Below are positions 8,432 to 17,017 of a stretch of DNA of 64,000 nt, piece by piece. The position numbers were made by a program, and so were the translations under genes. This DNA comes from an uncultured Lachnospiraceae bacterium (GTDB lineage: Bacteria; Bacillota; Clostridia; Lachnospirales; Lachnospiraceae). Location of the stretch: the NCBI GenBank assembly GCA_959022495.1, contig CAUEYX010000002.1, forward strand, positions 178,846 to 242,845, written 5' to 3'. Numbering within the stretch: position 1 is the stretch's first letter; the number at the start of each line of letters is the position of its first letter. The notes beneath the pieces are model-generated. The model made no database searches and was not told the DNA's origin. It worked only from the letters and a program-made list of their open reading frames with translations.

Positions 8432-8461
8432 ATTATAACCCTTCCGGCTGTAAATGGTCAA
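8432..8461 (-). promoter_or_regulatory. Promoter of the yicC operon
   Basis: Minus strand TTGACC (8456-8461), an 18-nt spacer and a perfect TATAAT (8432-8437), about 70 nt upstream of the yicC start. The 268-nt gap to rqcH holds this promoter and a divergent one at 8537-8545. Confidence 0.75.
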
Positions 8462-8536
8462 CAAATTAAATCGGTTTCCTCATTTACTTTAATTGCTTCC
8501 TTCATTTATATAAGTCTTTTTTCGCTTCTTTGATTA

Positions 8537-8545
8537 TGCTATACT
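8537..8545 (+). promoter_or_regulatory. Extended -10 promoter for rqcH
   Basis: TGCTATACT is a TGn-extended -10 (TATACT at 8540-8545) without a convincing -35 box; the start site would be near 8552, about 80 nt before the rqcH start. Confidence 0.45.
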
Positions 8546-8629
8546 AGTCCGTATATGAACAGAACCGTTCCCTCTGTGAAAACAGCAGGCGGCGAATATA
8601 AATAGGAATAGGAAATGGAGAATCTACTT

Positions 8630-10363
8630 ATGGCATTTGACGGCATTGTTGTGGCTGAACTTGTCCACGAATTGAAAGAAGAACTATTAAACGGGAGGAT
8701 CTCGCGGATCATCCAGCCGGAGCCGGATGAGCTTCTGATTACGGTCAAGGCTCCCTCCGGGCAGAAACGGCTCCTGATCTGCGCGGACGCTTCCCTTCCT
8801 CTGGTCTATCTGACGGATCAGAATAAACCCGCGCCCATGTCTGCCCCTAATTTCTGCATGCTCCTGCGCAAGCACATCGGGAGCGGCAGGATTGTAAAGA
8901 TCAGCCAGCCCAAACTGGAGCGCATCATCTGCTTTACCATTGAACATCTCAATGAGCTGGGCGATCTGTGCCGAAAGGTCCTGATCGTGGAGATTATGGG
9001 GAAGCACAGCAACATCATTTTCTGCACGGAGGAAGGCAGGATTATTGACAGTATCAAGCATGTCTCTTCCCAGATGAGTTCCGTGCGGGAAGTTCTTCCC
9101 GGGAGGGACTATTTTATCCCGGACACCATGCACAAAGCAGACCCGCTGACCGTGTCCAGGGAAGAGTTCGCCTCTCTGCTGACAGAGAAGCCCACACCGG
9201 CCGCAAAGGCAGTATACACCAGTTTTACCGGCATCAGCCCGGTCACGGCGGAAGAAATCTGCCATCTTGCAGGCCTGGATTCATCCATTCCGGCAAAAGA
9301 GTATTCCGCGGACATCCTCTTTCACCTTTACACACAGTTTGAAATCTATCTCTCCGCAGTTAAGGAAGGGCGCTTCTCCCCGGCAGTCTATTATGACGGA
9401 CCCGAGCCGAAAGAATTTTCTGCCCTCCCACTCACTCATTTTTCCAGGTATACAAGGCGGGAGTTTCCTTCTATCTCAGAGGTGCTTCGGACCTACTATT
9501 CTACCCGGAGCCAGATCACGCGCATCCGCCAGAAGTCCGCAGACCTGCGCCACGTGGTCCAGACCGCGCTGGAGCGCAGCCGCAAGAAATACGATCTTCA
9601 GCTCCGCCAGCTCAAAGATACGGAAAACAGAGAGAAATACAAAGTCTACGGAGAGCTGATCAATACGTACGGGTACAATACCGCAGAAGGGGCCAGACAT
9701 CTGGAAGCGCTCAACTATTACACCGGCGAGATGATTTCCATTCCCCTCGATCCCACGAAGACGCCCCAGGAGAACGCCCAGCGCTATTTTGCCAAGTATA
9801 ACAAACAGAAACGGACCTATGAAGCGCTCTCTGAACTGTGCCGGGAGACAAAAGACGATATCACCTACCTGGAATCCATTCAGACTTCCCTTGATATCGC
9901 CCTCACAGAGGACGATCTCGCGGGTATCAAAGAAGAACTCGCAGAATCCGGTTATATTAAGCGCAGGACTGTCCGAAAAAAAACAAAAGTAAAAAATACA
10001 CCCCTGCACTATATCTCCAGTGACGGATATCACATCTATGTCGGGAAAAATAACCTTCAAAACGACGAGCTGACTTTCGGTTTCGCCGCAGGGAATGACT
10101 GGTGGTTCCACGCCAAACAGGCGCCCGGCTCTCACGTTATTGTAAAGACAAACGGAGAGGAACTCCCAGACCGTACCTTCGAAGAGGCAGGCAGGCTCGC
10201 CGCCTACTATTCCAGTATGCGGGGCGGTGAAAAAGTAGAAATCGACTATGTGGAAAAAAAACATATCAAAAAACCCAAGGGGGGAAAACCGGGATTTGTG
10301 GTGTATTACACAAACTATTCCCTTGTCATAGACAGCGATATCAGCGGTATACAAGAGGTCTGA
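8630..10363 (+). CDS. rqcH: NFACT family ribosome quality control protein (RqcH/Rqc2 homologue)
   Basis: 577 residues from ATG 8630 (MAFDGIVVAELVHEL), which has GGAGA 9 nt upstream; an ATG five codons earlier has poorer spacing. NFACT-N occupies roughly residues 1-200, then HhH and coiled-coil regions (TRIRQKSADLRHVVQTAL), and the C-terminal NFACT-R/DUF814 domain with NDWWFHAKQAPGSHVIV. RqcH binds obstructed 50S subunits and recruits tRNA-Ala to add alanine tails that mark stalled peptides for degradation. Older annotations call it fibronectin-binding protein. Its TGA stop overlaps the first bases of the repeat beginning at 10363. Confidence 0.9.
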   Translation: MAFDGIVVAELVHELKEELLNGRISRIIQPEPDELLITVKAPSGQKRLLICADASLPLVYLTDQNKPAPMSAPNFCMLLRKHIGSGRIVKISQPKLERIICFTIEHLNELGDLCRKVLIVEIMGKHSNIIFCTEEGRIIDSIKHVSSQMSSVREVLPGRDYFIPDTMHKADPLTVSREEFASLLTEKPTPAAKAVYTSFTGISPVTAEEICHLAGLDSSIPAKEYSADILFHLYTQFEIYLSAVKEGRFSPAVYYDGPEPKEFSALPLTHFSRYTRREFPSISEVLRTYYSTRSQITRIRQKSADLRHVVQTALERSRKKYDLQLRQLKDTENREKYKVYGELINTYGYNTAEGARHLEALNYYTGEMISIPLDPTKTPQENAQRYFAKYNKQKRTYEALSELCRETKDDITYLESIQTSLDIALTEDDLAGIKEELAESGYIKRRTVRKKTKVKNTPLHYISSDGYHIYVGKNNLQNDELTFGFAAGNDWWFHAKQAPGSHVIVKTNGEELPDRTFEEAGRLAAYYSSMRGGEKVEIDYVEKKHIKKPKGGKPGFVVYYTNYSLVIDSDISGIQEV

Positions 10364-10705
10364 ATCTGGATTTGTGGGGGAGACATGTTTAAATGAATGG
10401 GTCCGAAAACAGCAGGGATATTCGAGAACGTATTCGTGGAGAGGGGCGGGACGGAGCAGGGCTTGGATAAAGTAAAAATCAGAGGATATGCGTTAAGTTT
10501 GGCAATGGGATTGTCTGACCGAAGGGAGTTGCCCATTGCCAAACTTTGTATTTAGCATGTCCTCTAATTTTGTAGTTTTTCCTGTCCTGCGGAGCGGAGC
10601 CGAAACCACACACACCCGCGCAGAATACGTCTTCAATACCCCGCTCCGCCAGTTTTCGTCCGATTTGCCGATGCCCCTCTGAGTTCCCCCGGCAAATCCA
10701 GATTT
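10363..10705 (+). repeat. Intergenic structured repeat, copy A (L arm - core - R arm)
   Basis: 343 bp filling the whole gap between convergent genes rqcH and the DUF815 ATPase. The left end AATCTGGATTTG overlaps the rqcH TGA; the right end CAAATCCAGATTT supplies part of the ATPase TAA. The L arm carries GGGTCCGAAAACAGC and GAGAACGTATTCGTGGAGAG; the complement of the R arm carries AAATCGGACGAAAAC and GAAGACGTATTCTGCGCGG, so the arms are diverged inverted copies of each other. The nested core has a 15-bp perfect stem, AAGTTTGGCAATGGG at 10495-10509 with 10532-10546, flanked by AGAGGAYATGC pairing. No coding potential is convincing and no target duplication is seen. Confidence 0.85.
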
Positions 10706-11999
10706 ACTCTTGACTGCCCAACAGGTAATCCACGAACTGCTGGGCGGTTCTCCCAGACAGCCCGCCATGTGCCAGCTCCCATTTATTTGCTTCCAGCAGC
10801 AGCTCTTCCTCGGGCATGTCAATGCCGCCCTTTTTTGCGAGCACCCGCACAATCTCCTGGAATTCTTTTTTATCCGGAGACCCGAAATAAATGGTCACGC
10901 CAAACCTTGCCACAAGGGAGAGTTTTTCCTGAACGGTGTCGTTCGTGTGCAGTTCCTCGTCCCGGTCCGCCTTATCCCGGAAGGTCTCGCGGATCAGGTG
11001 GCGGCGGTTGGATGTAGCGTAAATAAGGACATTTTCCGGTTTTCGTTCCAGCCCGCCCTCAATCACAGCCTTCAGATATTTATACTCGATCTCAAATTCC
11101 TCGAAGGAGAGGTCGTCCATATAGATAATGAACTTATAGTTCCGGTTCTTAATCTGGGCGATTACATCATTTAAGTCCTTAAACTGATGCTTATACACCT
11201 CGATCATGCGCAGTCCCTGGTCATAATACTGATTCAGGATGGCTTTGATGGAGGAGGACTTCCCTGTGCCGGCATCCCCGAAGAGCAGGCAGTTGTTCGC
11301 CCTGCGTCCCTGCACAAAGGCTTCTGTGTTATCGATCAGCTTTTTCTTCGCGATCTCATATCCTACAAGATCATCCAGATGTACATGGGCGATATTCGTA
11401 ATCGGCTCGATCTCCACCTCTCCGCCCTCGGGATGGCCGATGCGGAATGCCTTGTGCAGGCCCAGTCTGCCCACGCCGAACTCCTTGTAGAACTGCGTCA
11501 TCTTCCCTTTGAAATCCTCTGCGTCCACGGCACTTCCAAGGGCGGCAGCCAGATGGCAGATGCGGTCCCTGACACGGCGGTTGAAGACTTTCCCCACACT
11601 GCTTCCATTCCTGTAGTCCATGAGAACCTGGATGCATCCGGCTCCGAGATCCGCCTCTAGGGCCGTAAAATCATAATCAAAGAGTTCTTTAAAAATCGTA
11701 AAGTCATGAAGGGCGATCTCATTTATGCTTCCCTGAATCTCTCCTACAATCTCACAGGACGTACTGTAGGCATTCTCATCGTTTACAAGCAGAAATGTCA
11801 GGTATGTATGCCATAGATTGCCCTCAAACCCATGACTCACTGACAGTTCCAGCAGCTTGTTCACAGACGCAAAGAGAAGGCTTCTTAGATCCTCTTCGTT
11901 ATAGTAGTCATTCCCATGGTTTTCCATGAGGAAGGTCATATCGTCTAAAAGCTCCCCATAGTCCATATTTTTATAAAGCATCAGTTCATTTGTGCGCAT
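10704..11999 (-). CDS. DUF815 family AAA+ ATPase
   Basis: 431 residues, ATG with AAGGGGAG upstream. The C-terminal half is an AAA+ module: Walker A LLFGDAGTGKSSS, Walker B FIIYMDDLSFEEFE, sensor-1 VLIYATSNRRHLI, and an arginine-rich segment near FRDKADRDEEL. This matches the DUF815 family, predicted ATPases of unknown substrate. The N-terminal 200 residues are helical with no recognised domain. It is 33 nt downstream of pheA and co-oriented, so likely co-transcribed, but no functional link is known. Its TAA stop is formed at the very end of repeat copy A. Confidence 0.88.
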   Translation of the reverse strand: MRTNELMLYKNMDYGELLDDMTFLMENHGNDYYNEEDLRSLLFASVNKLLELSVSHGFEGNLWHTYLTFLLVNDENAYSTSCEIVGEIQGSINEIALHDFTIFKELFDYDFTALEADLGAGCIQVLMDYRNGSSVGKVFNRRVRDRICHLAAALGSAVDAEDFKGKMTQFYKEFGVGRLGLHKAFRIGHPEGGEVEIEPITNIAHVHLDDLVGYEIAKKKLIDNTEAFVQGRRANNCLLFGDAGTGKSSSIKAILNQYYDQGLRMIEVYKHQFKDLNDVIAQIKNRNYKFIIYMDDLSFEEFEIEYKYLKAVIEGGLERKPENVLIYATSNRRHLIRETFRDKADRDEELHTNDTVQEKLSLVARFGVTIYFGSPDKKEFQEIVRVLAKKGGIDMPEEELLLEANKWELAHGGLSGRTAQQFVDYLLGSQE

Positions 12000-12032
12000 T
12001 TTGCTTCTCCCCTTCCGTTCTATCCGGCATGC

Positions 12033-13163
12033 TTAATAATTCCCCAGGATTTTCAGATTTTTTGCTTCTTCCCTCAGGCCGCGGATGGCATTTTTGACTG
12101 CCGCGTCCTCAAGGTTCCCCTCAAAGTCCACAAAGAAACAGTATTCCCACGGTCTGCCCTTAATCGGGCGGGACTCGATTTTTGACATATTAAGGTCATT
12201 GTAGATAAAATGCGAAAGAATCCTGTACAGAGAACCACTCTGATGGGGGAGCTCAAAGCGGATGCTGATCTTGGACGCCTTTTTTAGGAAAACCTTCTGG
12301 TTCGTGACCACAATAAAGCGGGTGGAATTATCCGCGTCATCGTTAATCTCATCCACAAGCACTTCCAGGCCGTGCACCTCTGCCGCGTAGGCGCTGCACA
12401 CTGCCGCCTGTGAGATATCCTGCTCCTTGAGCACCTTCTTGGCAGCGACCGCAGTATTCACCACACTGATTCTCTGCCAGTCAGGATGTTCGTAAAGGAA
12501 CCGGGACGTCTGCATCAACGCTTCTGTCTTGGAGTATACCCGCTGGATATTGGACAGCTCTGCTCCCGGAAGTCCTGAGAGTGTATGCACAATGGGCAGA
12601 ATTGTCTCTGCCACAATATAATTCTCAAATTCATCCAGAAGATCATACATCTCGATCACCGGTCCGGCCGTAGAATTCTCGATCGGAAGCACTGCATAGT
12701 CCGCTGCCCCCTCCTCGATGGCTCCCATCGCGTCCCGGAAAGTCTGGACATGGAAGCTGTTCACCTCTTCCCCGAAGAACTGTTTCATCGCCGCCTGGCT
12801 GTACGCCCCTTCTGTGCCCTGGAATACCACCCGGGCATTCTTTTTATCCAGGCCGTCAATGCGGATAAACGGCAGACGCCCCAGAGCGCCCGCTTCCACC
12901 AGCTGCTGATACTGCAGCTTCCTGCTCATTGACATGAGCTGCTGGTAAAGTTCCTGGATTCCTTTCTTATTGAATTCACCGCTCACCTTTGACGCCACAT
13001 CCGAGAGTTTTTCCGTCTCTCTGCGCCGGTCAAAGACTTTGCTGCCTGCATTGACTTTATATTCTCCGACTTCCCGGCAGACCTCCATCCTCTTTTCATA
13101 AAGTTCTGTGATCTGGCTGTCGATTTCATCCAGCCTTCCTCTGAGTTCTTCCAGTGATGCCAT
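12033..13163 (-). CDS. pheA: Bifunctional chorismate mutase / prephenate dehydratase
   Basis: 376 residues from ATG 13161-13163 (MASLEELRGRLDEIDSQI), chosen for its AGGGAGAA site. Residues about 1-90 form the AroQ chorismate mutase helix bundle (RLDEIDSQITELYEKRMEVCREV), then the prephenate dehydratase domain (VVFQGTEGAYSQAAMKQFFG; ENSTAGPVIEMYDLL; DNSTRFIVV containing the catalytic Thr), and a C-terminal ACT domain with KIESRPIKGRPWEY for phenylalanine feedback. It converts chorismate to phenylpyruvate. DAHP synthase nearby supplies the pathway entry, though from a separate transcript. Confidence 0.95.
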   Translation of the reverse strand: MASLEELRGRLDEIDSQITELYEKRMEVCREVGEYKVNAGSKVFDRRRETEKLSDVASKVSGEFNKKGIQELYQQLMSMSRKLQYQQLVEAGALGRLPFIRIDGLDKKNARVVFQGTEGAYSQAAMKQFFGEEVNSFHVQTFRDAMGAIEEGAADYAVLPIENSTAGPVIEMYDLLDEFENYIVAETILPIVHTLSGLPGAELSNIQRVYSKTEALMQTSRFLYEHPDWQRISVVNTAVAAKKVLKEQDISQAAVCSAYAAEVHGLEVLVDEINDDADNSTRFIVVTNQKVFLKKASKISIRFELPHQSGSLYRILSHFIYNDLNMSKIESRPIKGRPWEYCFFVDFEGNLEDAAVKNAIRGLREEAKNLKILGNY

Positions 13164-13237
13164 TGTACTTCTCCCTTCTCCTGTGCCCCGCTGTAATTTC
13201 CCGGTTTTGATCTCTCTGGTTTTCACGCTTACCGCTC

Positions 13238-13243
13238 ATTATA
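13238..13243 (-). promoter_or_regulatory. Putative -10 box for pheA
   Basis: Perfect TATAAT on the minus strand 75 nt upstream of the pheA start, in the 269-nt divergent gap to the nitroreductase gene. No good -35 box at the expected distance. Nothing resembling a T-box or leader peptide is visible. Confidence 0.4.
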
Positions 13244-13375
13244 TTACATTTTCCCGGCAAAATCTACTTTTCCTTCTGAAATAACACCATTTTTGCATTT
13301 CGATGTTTTCGCTGCGCCCAGGTTTCCCTTTTCCGGTATTTCTCAGCGCAGGCGCCAAGAATCTTTGAATTCATG

Positions 13376-13404
13376 TTGAAAATCAATACGTTTTAGTATA
13401 TGAT
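13376..13404 (+). promoter_or_regulatory. Promoter of the nitroreductase-pyrBI transcript
   Basis: TTGAAA (13376-13381), 17-nt spacer, TATGAT (13399-13404); expected start near 13411, leaving a leader of about 20 nt. Because only 45 nt separate nitroreductase and pyrB with no terminator, pyrBI may be read from here. Confidence 0.65.
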
Positions 13405-13432
13405 TATGTGGAGAATTCAGGGAGGTATCTAT

Positions 13433-13969
13433 ATGAATATTACAGAATGCATAAAAACCCGCAGAAGTATCCGCAGATACAAGGCGGAACCTGTTGATCA
13501 TTCTATCATTGACTCTGTCGTATCTTCGGCATCTTACTCTCCCTCATGGAAAAATACTCAGATCACCCGCTATATCGCCATCGAGGATCAAGCCATCCTC
13601 TCCGAGATCGCGGATAAGTATACCCCGGATTACAATGCAGATATTATCCGACAGGCTCCTGTTCTGATCGCGGTTACTTTTGTCAAAGGCCGCTGCGGTT
13701 ATGAGCGGGACGGTTCTTTCTCTACAAAAAAGGAAGACCGCTGGCAGATGTTTGACGTGGGGGTTTCCTGCCAGAGCTTCTGTCTCGCGGCTTGGGAGAA
13801 AGGTCTGGGCACGGTCATCATGGGAATTTTCGATGAGGACGGCATTTCAGAGCTGCTTGACATCCCTCAGGGCCAGCAATTAGGCGCCCTGATTGCCCTG
13901 GGATACCCGGATATCGAACCGGACGCTCCGAAGCGCAAAACTGTAGAACAGTTACTTCAATACAGATAG
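13433..13969 (+). CDS. Nitroreductase family protein
   Basis: 178 residues from ATG 13433, after GGGAGG; the upstream ATG of the longer frame overlaps the promoter. MNITECIKTRRSIRRYKAE is the FMN-binding N-terminal motif of the nitroreductase fold, and DVGVSCQSFCLAAWEKGLGT plus IALGYPD are the conserved mid and C-terminal segments. Such FMN enzymes reduce nitro groups, quinones or flavins with NAD(P)H. Co-transcription with pyrBI gives no clear clue; a flavin-dependent link to pyrimidine synthesis would be speculation. Confidence 0.88.
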   Translation: MNITECIKTRRSIRRYKAEPVDHSIIDSVVSSASYSPSWKNTQITRYIAIEDQAILSEIADKYTPDYNADIIRQAPVLIAVTFVKGRCGYERDGSFSTKKEDRWQMFDVGVSCQSFCLAAWEKGLGTVIMGIFDEDGISELLDIPQGQQLGALIALGYPDIEPDAPKRKTVEQLLQYR

Positions 13970-14014
13970 ACACCCGGCTGATACAGAAACGCAGCCCTGA
14001 TAAGGAGGTTATTT

Positions 14015-14935
14015 ATGAGACATTTGATGAGCCCGCTGGACTTTTCAGTGGAGGAACTTGATAAACTGCTGGATCTGGCCCAGGATATTGAGGCACACCG
14101 CGAAAAATACGCGCACGCATGCGACGGCAGAAAGCTGGCTACTCTCTTCTATGAGCCCAGTACCCGCACACGTTTAAGCCATGAAGCAGCCATGCTGAAT
14201 CTAGGCGGAAGCGTCATGGGATTTTCTTCCGCGGACTCCAGCTCTGCCGCGAAAGGTGAGAGTGTATCTGATACAATCCGCACCATTTCATGCTACGCGG
14301 ATATCTGTGCCATGAGACATCCAAAAGAGGGAGCGCCCATGGTCGCCTGCCAGCACTCCTCGATCCCGGTCATCAATGCCGGGGACGGCGGTCACCAGCA
14401 TCCCACACAGACCCTGACAGACCTGCTGACCATCCGCAGCCTGAAAGGGCGGCTCGGCAATATGACCATCGGACTCTGCGGAGACCTGAAATTTGGCCGC
14501 ACAGTCCACTCACTGATCAACGCACTGGTCCGGTATGAGGGAATCCGATTCATCCTCATCTCTCCGGAAGAGCTCCGGCTCCCGGAGTATATCCGCCACG
14601 ATGTGCTTGACCGACTCCAGATTCCGTACCAAGAGGTGGTCCGCCTGGAGGACGCTATGCCGAACCTGGATATCCTGTACATGACAAGAGTACAGAAGGA
14701 ACGTTTTTTTAATGAGGAAGATTACGTGCGCATGAAAGATTTCTATATCCTGGACAAAGCAAAAATGAAGCTCGCGCCCGAGGATATGTATGTGCTTCAC
14801 CCGCTTCCCAGGGTAAATGAGATTTCCGTGGAGGTGGACGATGACCCGCGGGCCGCGTATTTCCGCCAGGTACAGTACGGTGTCTATGTGCGCATGGCGC
14901 TGATCCTGACGCTTCTTGATATCCACGTTGACTAG
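14015..14935 (+). CDS. pyrB: Aspartate carbamoyltransferase catalytic subunit
   Basis: 306 residues with AAGGAGG before the ATG. It condenses carbamoyl phosphate and aspartate in pyrimidine synthesis. The carbamoyl-phosphate loop is EPSTRTRLSHE (STRTR at about 49-53), with SSAAKGES supplying the mobile Lys and HQHPTQTLTDLL the catalytic His region; HPLPRVNEIS is the aspartate-binding segment. The presence of pyrI 27 nt downstream means the holoenzyme is of the E. coli c6r6 allosteric type. Confidence 0.97.
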   Translation: MRHLMSPLDFSVEELDKLLDLAQDIEAHREKYAHACDGRKLATLFYEPSTRTRLSHEAAMLNLGGSVMGFSSADSSSAAKGESVSDTIRTISCYADICAMRHPKEGAPMVACQHSSIPVINAGDGGHQHPTQTLTDLLTIRSLKGRLGNMTIGLCGDLKFGRTVHSLINALVRYEGIRFILISPEELRLPEYIRHDVLDRLQIPYQEVVRLEDAMPNLDILYMTRVQKERFFNEEDYVRMKDFYILDKAKMKLAPEDMYVLHPLPRVNEISVEVDDDPRAAYFRQVQYGVYVRMALILTLLDIHVD

Positions 14936-14962
14936 TACAGCGAAAAAGAGAGGAATAAGACT

Positions 14963-15406
14963 ATGGTAAAAAATACATTAAATGTAGGACGCATTTCCGA
15001 AGGCTTTGTGCTCGACCACATTGAGGCGGGCAAAAGCATGGAGATCTATAAGTATCTTCACCTTGACAAACTGGACTGCTGTGTGGCAATCATCAAAAAC
15101 GCCAAGAGCAGTAAAATGGGAAAAAAAGATATTATGAAGATCGAATGCCCCATTGATTTCATGGACCTGGATATTCTCGGATTTATTGATCACAACATCA
15201 CGGTCAATATTATTGAGGACGGAGAGATTATTTCTAAGAAACCGCTCTCACTGCCCAAAGAGATCCGCAATGTGATCAAGTGCAGAAATCCCAGATGTAT
15301 CACCTCCATCGAGCAGGAACTGGACCACGTATTCGTCCTCACTGATGAGGATAACCAGATTTACCGCTGCAAATATTGCGAAGAGAAGTACCGCAGGCAC
15401 AGATAA
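14963..15406 (+). CDS. pyrI: Aspartate carbamoyltransferase regulatory subunit
   Basis: 147 residues. N-terminal nucleotide-binding allosteric domain (GRISEGFVLDHIEAGKSMEIY, typical for PyrI) and C-terminal zinc domain with cysteines C107, C112, C136 and C139 (KCRNPRC and CKYC). It binds CTP/ATP and links catalytic trimers. Its stop codon lies inside the loop of the following terminator hairpin. Confidence 0.96.
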   Translation: MVKNTLNVGRISEGFVLDHIEAGKSMEIYKYLHLDKLDCCVAIIKNAKSSKMGKKDIMKIECPIDFMDLDILGFIDHNITVNIIEDGEIISKKPLSLPKEIRNVIKCRNPRCITSIEQELDHVFVLTDEDNQIYRCKYCEEKYRRHR

Positions 15407-15434
15407 GCTGCCTGCGGTACTTCTCTTCTTTTTT
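15383..15434 (+). terminator. Intrinsic terminator of pyrBI
   Basis: A perfect 16-bp stem (15383-15398 with 15410-15425), 11-nt loop containing the pyrI TAA, then TTCTTTTTT. The stem begins in the last codons of pyrI. No T-run follows on the minus strand, so it acts mainly for pyrBI. Confidence 0.9.
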
Positions 15435-15449
15435 CTGGCTCTTTTATGA

Positions 15450-16481
15450 TCAGCACTCCTCCGCGATCTTGTAGAGGAGCCTTTCTGTATCTTCCCAGCC
15501 AAGGCAGGGGTCCGTGATGGACTTTCCGTACACCCGGTTCTCATCGATCTTCTGGCATCCTTCCTCCAGATAACTCTCGATCATCACACCTTTGATCAGG
15601 TTTTTCAGTTCCGGATTATATTTCCTGCTGTGAAGCACTTCGCTTACAATGCGGATCTGCTCCCGGAACTGTTTGTTTGAGTTGGAGTGGTTGGCATCCA
15701 CAACCGCCGCCGGATTCTTCAGCTCTCTCCTCTGATACATCTCCAGCAGGCGCACCAAGTCTTCATAGTGATAGTTCGGAATGCAGGTGCCGTACTTGTC
15801 CACACCGCCTCTGAGGATCACATGTGCCAGTTCGTTGCCGTCTGTCGTCACATCCATGCCCCTGTAAATAAAGGTGTGGGAGCTCTGCGCCGCCACAACA
15901 GAATTGAGCATCACGGAGAAGTCCCCGCTGGTGGGATTCTTCATCCCCACCGGGATATCCATGCTGCTGGCTGTCAGGCGGTGCTGCTGGTTCTCCACGG
16001 ACCGCGCGCCAATCGCTTCATAGGAGAGAATATCATCCAGATAGCTTCGGTTTTCCGGATAGAGCATCTCATCCGCGGCGGTCAGGCCGCTCTCCCGGAT
16101 GGCCCGGGTGTGCATCTTCCTTATCGCGATGATTCCCGCCAGCAGATCCGGAGCCTGATCCGGTTCCGGCTGATGGAGCATGCCTTTATATCCCTCCCCC
16201 GTGGTGCGCGGCTTGTTCGTGTAGATGCGCGGAATGACCATAAGGCGGTCTGATACCTTCTCATTTACCTTTGCAAGACGGCTCACATATTCGCATACAG
16301 AGTCCTCGTTATCCGCGGAGCAGGGTCCCACAATGACAATGAACTTATCTGACCTGCCTGTAAAAATCTCCTGAATCTGGGCGTCCCTTTTCTTCTTTAT
16401 ACTAAGAATCTCCTCTGAGAGGGGATATTCCGCCTTCAAGTCTGCCGGAAGAGGCAGTTCTGCGTTAATCTTCATTCCCAT
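15450..16481 (-). CDS. 3-deoxy-7-phosphoheptulonate synthase (class I, AroG/AroF type)
   Basis: Condenses PEP with erythrose 4-phosphate, first step of the shikimate pathway. Motifs of the E. coli-type enzyme are clear: FIVIVGPCSADN, RIYTNKPRTTGEGYKGM, VGMKNPTSGDFSVML, and VDANHSNSNKQFREQ. The start is uncertain: GGAGG at 16495-16499 serves an ATG at 16479-16481 or another at 16473-16475, while upstream ATGs overlap the ribosome binding site. Length (about 343) fits the family. Which aromatic amino acid inhibits it cannot be read from sequence. Confidence 0.93.
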   Translation of the reverse strand: MGMKINAELPLPADLKAEYPLSEEILSIKKKRDAQIQEIFTGRSDKFIVIVGPCSADNEDSVCEYVSRLAKVNEKVSDRLMVIPRIYTNKPRTTGEGYKGMLHQPEPDQAPDLLAGIIAIRKMHTRAIRESGLTAADEMLYPENRSYLDDILSYEAIGARSVENQQHRLTASSMDIPVGMKNPTSGDFSVMLNSVVAAQSSHTFIYRGMDVTTDGNELAHVILRGGVDKYGTCIPNYHYEDLVRLLEMYQRRELKNPAAVVDANHSNSNKQFREQIRIVSEVLHSRKYNPELKNLIKGVMIESYLEEGCQKIDENRVYGKSITDPCLGWEDTERLLYKIAEEC

Positions 16482-16529
16482 ATGTCCTGTTTTGCCTCCA
16501 TTCATAAAATCCATCCATAAAATAAAAAC

Positions 16530-16923
16530 GTGTTAAGCAAGACGATAAGCCGGGTTATGTCGCGGACGATCATCTATCTAGGCACAGCGTCGCCGCTGTG
16601 CTCAAGCGACCAACCTGAAGCGTGACGGGCCGCCACACCGCTTCTATCCGGTCTTGCTTCGGATGGGGTTTACATGTGCCCTCCCTGTTACCAGGGAGGC
16701 GGTAGTCTCTTACACTGCCTTTCCACCCTTACCCGGGCAGAAAACGGAAAAGAATCGTTTGTTCTTCTTCTCCGTTTTCTGCCCGGGCGGTTTATTTCTG
16801 TTGCACTGGCCTTGGAGTCACCTCCACCGGACGTTATCCGGCATCCTGCCCTGTGAAGCCCGGACTTTCCTCGTCTGCAGCCTTTCGGCATATGCAGCCG
16901 CGATCGCCTGTCTTACTTAACAC
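16530..16923 (-). ncRNA. rnpB: RNase P RNA (class A)
   Basis: The catalytic RNA that matures tRNA 5' ends. On the minus strand the hallmark stretches are GAGGAAAGTCCGGGC, GGTGGAAAGGCAGTGTAAGAG and, near the 3' end, ATAACCCGGCTTAT. Outer helix P1 is formed by 16530-16543 with 16910-16923. Overall architecture is the E. coli-like type A common in Clostridia. The P12 region is an unusually long hairpin with a perfect 17-bp stem (CCCGGGCAGAAAACGGA and complement). A TATAAT -10 box lies at 16932-16937, placing the start at about 16924. Confidence 0.96.
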
Positions 16924-17017
16924 AGTATTTGATTATACTATATATAAATCGAAAAAACCACTATTTTCTTTTTCTATTTCTCTGACTGGATTTTCACCCG
17001 GAGTTTTTAGTTTTTTC

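Noticed and set aside
10510..10531. Hammerhead-ribozyme-like CTGA and CGAA in the repeat core loop
   Set aside because: The required CUGANGA and GAAA spacing and the three-helix junction are missing in copy A and only partly suggested in copy B.
10355..10712. Target-site duplication flanking the repeats
   Set aside because: Flanks of copies A, B and C were compared by eye; no direct repeat of more than two bases was found beyond the terminal motif itself.
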